The notes below the pieces were generated by a model. The model ran no database searches, was not told where the DNA came from, and worked only from the letters and a program-made list of their open reading frames with translations. This document shows positions 1-5,322 of a stretch of 6,947 bases of DNA, piece after piece. The DNA is taken from NCBI GenBank assembly GCA_964413275.1, contig CAYPSO010000174.1:1-6947 (forward strand), read 5' to 3'. This stretch comes from JAABRE01 sp964413275. Its GTDB lineage: Bacteria; Cyanobacteriota; Cyanobacteriia; Cyanobacteriales; JAABRE01. A program made the position numbers and the translations under genes. Every line of letters starts with the position of its first letter. Positions within the stretch are counted from its first letter, which is position 1.

Positions 1-4
1 ATTA

Positions 5-104
5 GTAGGGTGGGCAATGCCCACCAAATCATAAAGACAATCAAAATTCTATTGTCCTATTTTAGTTGAAACAATCCAGTATGTTAGTGGTAGGCCTAAC
101 GCAC
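5..104. repeat. Short inverted-repeat intergenic DNA
   Basis: No coding sequence is visible at the left edge. Positions 9-25 form a perfect 8-bp inverted repeat around a single central base (GGTGGGCA-A-TGCCCACC). A second partly palindromic stretch lies at 83-104 (GTTAG at 83-87 facing CTAAC at 96-100, with TAGGCCTA at 91-98, followed by ACGCACCA). Such GGTGGGCA/TGCCCACC and GCGTTAGGC-type motifs resemble the small dispersed palindromic repeats common between cyanobacterial genes; that resemblance is from memory. They could also form an RNA hairpin downstream of the leftward genes, but there is no clear T-tract to make a convincing terminator. Confidence 0.5.
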
Positions 105-127
105 CAATATATTAAATAATTCAACAA

Positions 128-178
128 TAGTTAAAATTTCTCCCCTTTCGATGCGATCGCATAATTCTGGTAATTTTT
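128..178 (-). pseudogene. atpA 3'-end fragment (51-bp duplicate)
   Basis: These 51 bases are identical to 1994-2044 inside the intact atpA and correspond to its codons 471-488 (residues QKLPELCDRIERGEILTK), including the HIP1 site at 153-160. Identity stops abruptly on the left: the last 44 bases of atpA are absent and repeat-rich DNA follows. On the right, positions 179-187 still match atpA at 7 of 9 bases before similarity fades. Read in the atpA frame the fragment runs into unrelated codons and stops at TAG (96-98). It has no start and is too short to be functional. It is best read as a remnant left by a duplication or insertion that placed the RNase III-like gene between it and the intact atpA. 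Confidence 0.85.
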
Positions 179-196
179 TAGTTATAGTTATAGGGA

Positions 197-1768
197 TTAT
201 AGTGCAGGTAATAACAAATTATCTTCAATTTCTTTTCTTACGATATTAGTTACTTCACAATTATCACTATTTAGGCATTCTACTAATAAATTATGAATAT
301 AATAATATTTTTTCAAAATTTCTTTTTCTTTTGTAGAAAATTGTAAATCATGACCAATCGCAGTTGTTAATTTATTAAGCCAAACTTGACCATTATCTTG
401 TCGCCAAGGGTGAAAGCTTTTAATATTATTCTTCATCGGTAGAATTTGCATTTGCAATTCTTTTAATACTAATTTTAATTCAGGTTCGATATCAAAAATA
501 AAAATACAAGCAATAATACCTGCTGGATCTAAACCTTGGCTTAGATTAATTCTTATAGTCACATCTGCTGCATTACTAAGTAAATTAGCCTTTTCAAAAT
601 GACGAATTAAATTACGAATTTTAGCTGAATTAATGTGAATATTTGGATCAAAAACCTTAACTAAACTTAATCCAAGTACACGAATAATGGACAAATAAAA
701 AGAACGTATAGCTGCTGGTTGATAAGTTAAGTTAACTTGAGAAGATTTGTGATTTATCCAACTTAATAATTCCTGTAATTTCCGATCTTGATTAGCAATT
801 AGATCAATTTTTTGTTTCATCGATAATAAAAGATCGTCAGCAGGTTTGAGAGTATTGGCTAATTCTAAAAATTCGTCTTGCTTATGTTTCTCCTCAATGT
901 GAATCATCAATTTATCAAAATTATTCATACTAATACTATGCCAATTCATATTTCCTTCTGCAAGTGTATCCTCAGTCAACAGCTTATCAATACCAGTAAT
1001 AAGAAATCGTTCAATAACCCAATCACTGATATGAGTAAAATTCCGTCCACAGTTTAAATAAATTTGAGCTAAATTAGCCTTTATTTCTTGGGTAAAGATT
1101 GCTTTTTTCTCTACTAATTTACTTTTCCATTGAGTAAGTTTACCTTGGGTTTGATCCCGAAAGCGATGATATAGATAGTCAATAATAATAGCACCCAGAA
1201 GATCGCTACCAAGAACTATTTGTTTCCTATATTCTTGCTGAGAACTAATAGTTGATTGCTCAATTAGATGAATATTCTGGTCAATGGTTGGTGCAATGAA
1301 TCGATTAATCATCCATGCTCCTGTAAGTTGAAAATCACGTTTAAAATTTAGATAAATAGCTGCAAGTAAAGCTTCAAAGGTTTCACTCTTGAATCTATTT
1401 TGCTCAATTTTATCTATTTCTGTAGCATTTTTACCCCGTTGGCTAAGTTCTCTTAAATTTAATATTTCAGCAAAATCAGATATTCGTTGTTTATTTAAAA
1501 GAATATCACTTTTAAATAATGAGAGTATATTTACATCTAAAGTGGGGAATTTTTCATACAAATAATCAGTAACAATAGCAGTAAGAATAGCATCTCCCAA
1601 TAGTGCTAAACGTTTGTACTCTAAAGTTTGTCGTTTCTTTTCTTGTTGAGTTAGATTTTGATCTTCATAAATGTAAGAAGGATGAGTTAAGGCAATTTCT
1701 AATAAATCATTACGACAAAAGCTAGGAATACCAATTTTTTCACAGATAGCTTGGATGTTGAGAACCAT
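197..1768 (-). CDS. Tandem degenerate RNase III-like domains fused to NACHT-type C-terminal helical domain
   Basis: The 523-residue product has three parts. Residues about 20-165 resemble an RNase III domain: EIALTHPSY at 24-32, the signature helix EYKRLALLGDAIL at 50-62, and SETFEALLAAIYLN at 128-141. Against the canonical NERLEFLGD and ADTxEAL motifs, the two glutamates of the signature are K52 and A55, D59 is kept, the next acid is E129 instead of Asp, and E132 is kept. Residues about 178-263 repeat the same pattern (EY..., LGSDLLGAIIIDYLY, IYLN, DW.IERF, GID) with a gap of about 31 residues and none of the catalytic acids. Residues about 325-520 match the C-terminal region I recall from cyanobacterial NACHT-NTPases (YQPAAIRSFY at 349-358, IGHDLQF at 471-477, YYYIHNLLVECLNSD at 488-502, IEDNLLLP at 514-521). 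There is no Walker motif and no dsRNA-binding domain. The gene is AT-rich beside atpA: sample line 1441-1500 has 14 of 60 G/C and 2581-2640 has 32 of 60. The ATG at 1768 is the only start that includes the whole first domain. It lies 181 bp downstream of atpA on the same strand, so readthrough is possible. Function is unknown; RNA binding or a defence role is inference. Confidence 0.8.
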   Translation of the reverse strand: MVLNIQAICEKIGIPSFCRNDLLEIALTHPSYIYEDQNLTQQEKKRQTLEYKRLALLGDAILTAIVTDYLYEKFPTLDVNILSLFKSDILLNKQRISDFAEILNLRELSQRGKNATEIDKIEQNRFKSETFEALLAAIYLNFKRDFQLTGAWMINRFIAPTIDQNIHLIEQSTISSQQEYRKQIVLGSDLLGAIIIDYLYHRFRDQTQGKLTQWKSKLVEKKAIFTQEIKANLAQIYLNCGRNFTHISDWVIERFLITGIDKLLTEDTLAEGNMNWHSISMNNFDKLMIHIEEKHKQDEFLELANTLKPADDLLLSMKQKIDLIANQDRKLQELLSWINHKSSQVNLTYQPAAIRSFYLSIIRVLGLSLVKVFDPNIHINSAKIRNLIRHFEKANLLSNAADVTIRINLSQGLDPAGIIACIFIFDIEPELKLVLKELQMQILPMKNNIKSFHPWRQDNGQVWLNKLTTAIGHDLQFSTKEKEILKKYYYIHNLLVECLNSDNCEVTNIVRKEIEDNLLLPAL

Positions 1769-1949
1769 ATTTTTAAATTTTTAATTTAAACTCAAATTTC
1801 CAGAGATTTTAACTTTAGTAACTGTCAAATAAATAAATAAATTTATATATTTATTACAACAGAAAAATAATGATAATGCCTCAGTAAAATTACCGAAAAA
1901 TAATTTATTTTTAATTTAACCTTCCTCTCCAACAAACTGCGCAGCATAT
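1769..1949. other. AT-rich spacer between atpA and the RNase III-like gene
   Basis: This spacer is strongly AT-rich and holds no plausible gene. A perfect minus-strand -35 hexamer (TTGACA, forward TGTCAA at 1823-1828) faces the RNase III-like gene, but no good -10 hexamer lies 16-18 bases from it, so a promoter is only possible. The palindrome CTGCGCAG at 1937-1944 sits just after the atpA stop codon and lacks a T-tract, so it does not make a convincing terminator. How the downstream gene is transcribed cannot be settled from the sequence. Confidence 0.4.
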
Positions 1950-3455
1950 CTACAAACCACGAACTAAAGTAATTATTGCTTGACGATCGCTTTTAGTTAA
2001 AATTTCTCCCCTTTCGATGCGATCGCATAATTCTGGTAATTTTTGGGTTACAGCTTGGGCGATAGCTGCTTCTTTTTCCGCAATTTGGTTAATAGGAATC
2101 CCATCCAACACACCTTCATTCACAGCCAGCAACACCGCAATTTGTTCGGCTACAGCCATTGGTAAATATTGCTTTTGTTGCAAAACTTGTCGCACTCGTC
2201 GCCCCCTTTCTAAAGCAAGGCGAGTAGATTCTTCAAGGCGAGTACCAAAGCGGGAAAAAGATTCGAGTTCTTCAAATTGGGAATAGGAAAGGCGTAACGC
2301 TCCAGCCACAGCCCGATAAGCAGGTAATTGAGTTTTGCCACCTACACGGGAAACCGATTTACCCACATCAATGGCAGGTAAAACACCTTTTTGAAACAGC
2401 ACAGAAGATAAATAAATTTGACCATCGGTAATGGAAATCAAGTTAGTGGGAATATAAGCTGCCATGTTTTCGGCTTCCGTTTCTAAAATTGGCAAAGCTG
2501 TCAGAGAACCACCACCGAGATTAGGATGTAAATGAGTAGAACGTTCCAGTAAACGGGAATGAATGTAAAAAATGTCCCCCGGATAAGCTTCACGCCCCGG
2601 AGGGCGACGTAATAACAAGGAGAGTTCACGATAAGCACGAGCATGATTGGTGAGATCGTCATAAACAATTAACACATCTCGCCCTTGCTCCATAAAATAC
2701 TCGGCCATCGTTGTTGCTGCGTAGGGTGCCACAAACTGTAATCCCGGAGGATCTTCCCCCGCAGCCATAACCACCGTTGTATAGCTCGTTGCTCCGTATT
2801 TTTCTAAGTCGGCAATTAGTTTCGCAACAGAAGCACTCCGTTGTCCGATGGCACAATAAATACACAGTACATTTTTATCTTTCTGATTAATAATTGTATC
2901 AATAGCTAAAGCACTTTTTCCCGTTTGGCGATCGCCTAAAATTAATTCCCTTTGTCCTCTACCAATAGGAATCAACGCATCTATAGTTTTAATGCCTGTT
3001 TGTAGGGGTACATTGACCAGAGCGCGAGCCATGATGTCTGGGGGTTTTCGTTCTGCTGGACGACCCAGAGACGTGCGAATAAGACCTTTTTCATCGAGGG
3101 GACGACCAAGAGGATCTATTACTCGTCCAAGAATATTATTCCCCACAGGCACTTCTAAAACTTGGGCAGTGCGCTTTACCTCACATCCTGCACTTAAACC
3201 CTCGCTTTCATCTAATAAGATAATTCCTACTTCATCGGGATCGAGGTTAAACACCATACCCAAATGACCACCTGTAAAGCAAACAATTTCTTCTGATTTG
3301 ACATTAGGTAAACCTTTAACTTTGGCAATTCCTTGTCCAATGGATTGGACAATACCAATTTCTTCGGTACGTAAATGGGTTGAATAAGTATCAATAACTT
3401 GATGGTATTGTTTAAGGGTTTTATTTAAGACTTGTTGTAAACGATCGTTGGTCAT
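1950..3455 (-). CDS. atpA: F1 ATPase alpha subunit, alternate (N-ATPase) type
   Basis: This 501-residue protein is a full-length F1 alpha subunit, the mainly non-catalytic nucleotide-binding partner of beta in the F1 hexamer on the membrane-bound rotary ATPase. Visible landmarks are the Walker A loop GDRQTGKS at 174-181, the Walker B strand VLIVYDD at 261-267, RRPPGREAYPGDIFY at 283-297, the alpha/beta signature region PAIDVGKSVS at 360-369 and the arginine finger R370. The wording GEDPPGLQFVAPYAA, YDDLTNHARAYREL, VGGKTQLPAYRAVAG and LYDxIP-like DGIPINQIAE is that of the alternate F1Fo (N-ATPase, proposed Na+-translocating) family, not the standard cyanobacterial AtpA. In N-ATPase operons alpha normally sits between the b-subunit gene atpF and the gamma-subunit gene atpG. 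Here neither is adjacent: upstream is a divergent Uma2 gene and downstream is the RNase III-like gene. It may still be expressed, or it may be a stranded copy. The ATG at 3455 gives the expected N-terminus; no strong ribosome binding site precedes it. Confidence 0.93.
   Translation of the reverse strand: MTNDRLQQVLNKTLKQYHQVIDTYSTHLRTEEIGIVQSIGQGIAKVKGLPNVKSEEIVCFTGGHLGMVFNLDPDEVGIILLDESEGLSAGCEVKRTAQVLEVPVGNNILGRVIDPLGRPLDEKGLIRTSLGRPAERKPPDIMARALVNVPLQTGIKTIDALIPIGRGQRELILGDRQTGKSALAIDTIINQKDKNVLCIYCAIGQRSASVAKLIADLEKYGATSYTTVVMAAGEDPPGLQFVAPYAATTMAEYFMEQGRDVLIVYDDLTNHARAYRELSLLLRRPPGREAYPGDIFYIHSRLLERSTHLHPNLGGGSLTALPILETEAENMAAYIPTNLISITDGQIYLSSVLFQKGVLPAIDVGKSVSRVGGKTQLPAYRAVAGALRLSYSQFEELESFSRFGTRLEESTRLALERGRRVRQVLQQKQYLPMAVAEQIAVLLAVNEGVLDGIPINQIAEKEAAIAQAVTQKLPELCDRIERGEILTKSDRQAIITLVRGL
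1994..2044 (-). repeat. 51-bp segment of atpA duplicated at 128-178
   Basis: This is the in-gene copy of the 51-bp direct repeat. It covers atpA codons 471-488 near the 3' end and contains a HIP1 octamer at 2019-2026. The two copies are 1866 bp apart in the same orientation, so homologous recombination between them would delete the whole RNase III-like gene and replace the last 13 residues of AtpA with a different tail. Confidence 0.9.
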
Positions 3456-3472
3456 TAGTTATTAGTTATTAG
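3455..3472. repeat. TTAGTTA heptamer repeat at the atpA start
   Basis: The heptamer TTAGTTA is repeated about two and a half times directly upstream of the atpA start codon and touches its last base. It resembles the short tandemly repeated heptamers found in cyanobacterial intergenic DNA (family resemblance only). It occupies the place where a ribosome binding site would be, and no purine-rich Shine-Dalgarno sequence is visible there. Confidence 0.6.
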
Positions 3473-3590
3473 CAAAAATAGTTTAATCAGATAAATCAAA
3501 GCGATTAAGTTCTTCTTTAAAAAATGTCCAATTAGGCATATAGATGAGCTTACACAAACTGATAAAAGTTAAATATATTAGTAAAAATGG

Positions 3591-3599
3591 TGATATAAT
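3591..3599 (+). promoter_or_regulatory. Extended -10 promoter for first Uma2 gene
   Basis: TGATATAAT matches the extended -10 consensus TGnTATAAT perfectly and lies 36 bases before the start codon at 3636. No convincing -35 hexamer is found at the normal spacing, which is tolerated for extended -10 promoters. The second Uma2 gene does not share this upstream sequence. Confidence 0.5.
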
Positions 3600-3635
3600 A
3601 TATAGAAATTTAAAGTTAAATATTTAATTTAAGTT

Positions 3636-4219
3636 ATGTTACTTAACTATAATCCTAAAAATTGTTTACCATCAGCAGAAGATTTACCAGATTCAGATGA
3701 GACACCAGTGGATAACCAATTACAACATCTAATTCCCGTACTACTTGAAACAATTTTAGCCTTAATTTGGTCAGAAAAAATGGACTGGTTTTTTGGAGTT
3801 GACATGGGAATATATTACGATCCATCTCAATCTGCAATCGTCCCAGATGGATTTTTAAGTATAGGTGTACCGAGAATAATAGATAAAGATTTAAGATTAT
3901 CCTATGTGTTATGGGAAGAACAAAAAATTCCCACCTTAACTCTAGAAATAGTATCCCAAACTCGACGAGGAGAATATACAGAAAAAAAAGAATTATATGA
4001 AAAAATGGGCATAAAATATTATGTAATTTATAACCCATTAAGAAAAAGAAAACCGAGCTTAGAAGTCTATGAATTAAAACAGGGGAAATATCAACAATTA
4101 ACCGGAGAAATTATTTGGTTAGATGAATTAAATTTAGGTATAGGAAAACAAGAAGGAACATACCAAGGAATCACTAGAGAATGGTTATATTGGTATGATG
4201 AACATGGACAAAGATATTT
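3636..4219 (+). repeat. 584-bp direct repeat, copy 1
   Basis: The sequence is base-for-base identical to 4511-5094 (offset 875). Identity starts at the A of the start codon, since the preceding bases differ (T against C), and ends at the second base of codon 195. Past the end the two genes remain recognisably related for about five codons with mostly small changes, then part completely. Confidence 0.95.
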
Positions 4220-4439
4220 GACCTCAGAAGAGAGCATTAAGCAACAATGGAAAGAGGGTCAAATTGAAGGTCAAAAAAATCTTATTTTGCGTCAATTAAA
4301 TTTAAAAATCGGCAAAATAACCTTAAGAAACGAACAAAAAATTAAACAATTATCAGCTAATCAACTGGATGAATTATCCTTAGCATTATTTAACTTTTCT
4401 CAATTAAAAGACTTAGAGAATTGGTTACAAAAAAAATAA
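3636..4439 (+). CDS. Uma2 family (DUF820) PD-(D/E)XK nuclease-like protein with DUF4351 tail
   Basis: The 267-residue product has a Uma2-family core over residues about 15-190: LPDSDETPVDNQLQHLIP near the N-terminus, WFFGVDMGIYYD at 51-62, VPDGFLS at 69-75 (D71), LTLEIVS at 101-107 (E104), then EYTEKKELYEKMGIKYYVIYNP from 113 and GITREWLYWYDEHGQRY at 178-194. D71 and E104 are the likely PD-(D/E)XK acids; the usual lysine is not clearly placed (K117 or K118 are candidates), as in many Uma2 proteins. Residues about 213-266 (RQLNLKIGKI, QLSANQLDELSLALF, LKDLENWL) look like a DUF4351 domain, often found at the end of Uma2 or Rpn/PD-(D/E)XK-type proteins. Uma2 genes are very abundant in cyanobacteria and have no settled function. 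The first 584 bases are identical to the next gene. Divergent from atpA across a 180-bp spacer. Confidence 0.88.
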   Translation: MLLNYNPKNCLPSAEDLPDSDETPVDNQLQHLIPVLLETILALIWSEKMDWFFGVDMGIYYDPSQSAIVPDGFLSIGVPRIIDKDLRLSYVLWEEQKIPTLTLEIVSQTRRGEYTEKKELYEKMGIKYYVIYNPLRKRKPSLEVYELKQGKYQQLTGEIIWLDELNLGIGKQEGTYQGITREWLYWYDEHGQRYLTSEESIKQQWKEGQIEGQKNLILRQLNLKIGKITLRNEQKIKQLSANQLDELSLALFNFSQLKDLENWLQKK

Positions 4440-4452
4440 TTAAAATAGTTTT

Positions 4453-4472
4453 GGGTTAAATAATTTTAACCC
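4453..4472 (+). terminator. Weak hairpin between the two Uma2 genes
   Basis: An 8-bp perfect stem (GGGTTAAA, loop TAAT, TTTAACCC) lies 13 bases after the stop codon of the first Uma2 gene. Only a poor T-rich stretch (TGTTTATC) follows, so it may attenuate or stabilise the transcript instead of ending it cleanly. Confidence 0.4.
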
Positions 4473-4510
4473 TGTTTATCGACCAATTACAAAATAGGTA
4501 ATAAATAATC

Positions 4511-5094
4511 ATGTTACTTAACTATAATCCTAAAAATTGTTTACCATCAGCAGAAGATTTACCAGATTCAGATGAGACACCAGTGGATAACCAATTACAA
4601 CATCTAATTCCCGTACTACTTGAAACAATTTTAGCCTTAATTTGGTCAGAAAAAATGGACTGGTTTTTTGGAGTTGACATGGGAATATATTACGATCCAT
4701 CTCAATCTGCAATCGTCCCAGATGGATTTTTAAGTATAGGTGTACCGAGAATAATAGATAAAGATTTAAGATTATCCTATGTGTTATGGGAAGAACAAAA
4801 AATTCCCACCTTAACTCTAGAAATAGTATCCCAAACTCGACGAGGAGAATATACAGAAAAAAAAGAATTATATGAAAAAATGGGCATAAAATATTATGTA
4901 ATTTATAACCCATTAAGAAAAAGAAAACCGAGCTTAGAAGTCTATGAATTAAAACAGGGGAAATATCAACAATTAACCGGAGAAATTATTTGGTTAGATG
5001 AATTAAATTTAGGTATAGGAAAACAAGAAGGAACATACCAAGGAATCACTAGAGAATGGTTATATTGGTATGATGAACATGGACAAAGATATTT
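4511..5094 (+). repeat. 584-bp direct repeat, copy 2
   Basis: This copy is identical to 3636-4219. The upstream context differs completely from that of copy 1, and the downstream context becomes different within about 16 bases, so only the Uma2 core coding region is shared. Confidence 0.95.
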
Positions 5095-5188
5095 AACTCC
5101 AGAAGAAAGCAAAATTAAAGCCGAAAAACGAGCTAAACAATTAGAAGAAAAACTCAGAAGTTTGGGCATAAATCCTGATGATTTATAA
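4511..5188 (+). CDS. Uma2 family (DUF820) PD-(D/E)XK nuclease-like protein, short-tail paralogue
   Basis: The 225-residue product has the same first 196 residues as its upstream neighbour, so it shares the Uma2 core with D71 and E104 as probable active-site acids. From residue 197 it differs: PEESKIKAEKRAKQLEEKLR followed by SLGINPDDL, a charged helix likely to form a coiled coil and a Leu-Gly-Ile-Asn-Pro-type ending that is typical of many cyanobacterial Uma2 proteins. It lacks the DUF4351 domain of the first copy. The 71-bp gap to the first gene has a hairpin and no obvious promoter, so it may depend partly on readthrough. An AGG at 4496-4498, 12 bases before the ATG, is a distant possible ribosome binding site. 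The DNA-cleaving activity is inferred from the fold family only. Confidence 0.88.
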   Translation: MLLNYNPKNCLPSAEDLPDSDETPVDNQLQHLIPVLLETILALIWSEKMDWFFGVDMGIYYDPSQSAIVPDGFLSIGVPRIIDKDLRLSYVLWEEQKIPTLTLEIVSQTRRGEYTEKKELYEKMGIKYYVIYNPLRKRKPSLEVYELKQGKYQQLTGEIIWLDELNLGIGKQEGTYQGITREWLYWYDEHGQRYLTPEESKIKAEKRAKQLEEKLRSLGINPDDL

Positions 5189-5190
5189 AT

Positions 5191-5220
5191 AAAAAACGTC
5201 CTAAATATTTAGGATATTTT
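5191..5220. terminator. Bidirectional-type terminator after second Uma2 gene
   Basis: A perfect 16-base palindrome (TCCTAAATATTTAGGA, 5199-5214) begins ten bases after the Uma2 stop codon. It is preceded by six A residues and followed by TATTTT, the pattern of a weak factor-independent terminator usable from either side. The stem is AT-rich, so efficiency is uncertain. Confidence 0.55.
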
Positions 5221-5231
5221 CAATAATTTCA

Positions 5232-5260
5232 GTGTCAAGATAAATTTATTTGTTTATACT
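5232..5260 (+). promoter_or_regulatory. Candidate distal purL promoter
   Basis: GTGTCA at 5232-5237 (four of six with TTGACA) and TATACT at 5255-5260 are separated by 17 bases. It lies 62 bases upstream of the purL start codon. Confidence 0.35.
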
Positions 5261-5288
5261 TTAATAAACCAATTATTCTCAAATCTTG

Positions 5289-5294
5289 TATAAT
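5289..5294 (+). promoter_or_regulatory. Candidate proximal purL -10 element
   Basis: A perfect TATAAT, preceded directly by TG, lies 28 bases upstream of the purL ATG. There is no good -35 hexamer at the expected distance. If used, the 5' leader would be about 20 bases, leaving no room for a riboswitch or purine box. Confidence 0.4.
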
Positions 5295-5322
5295 TACCAC
5301 TGTCCATAACTAAAAATCATCT

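Noticed and set aside
1882..1895. Small hairpin (CAGTAAAATTACCG) between atpA and the RNase III-like gene as a terminator
   Set aside because: The stem is five pairs at most, including a G-U pair, and there is no T-tract on the relevant strand.
128..2044. Complete mobile element (integron cassette, IS or MITE)
   Set aside because: The flanking repeat is a piece of atpA, there are no terminal inverted repeats, and no recombinase or transposase gene is present in the window.
2017..3267. Open frames on the plus strand at 2017-2286 and 2992-3267 and a minus-strand frame at 2659-2865
   Set aside because: They lie inside atpA in other frames, and their products show no family motifs; atpA itself is clearly coding there.
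3655..5169. Minus-strand frames of 127 residues (twice) and 67 residues
   Set aside because: They lie opposite the Uma2 genes. The two 127-residue frames are identical only because the DNA repeat is identical, not as independent evidence of coding.
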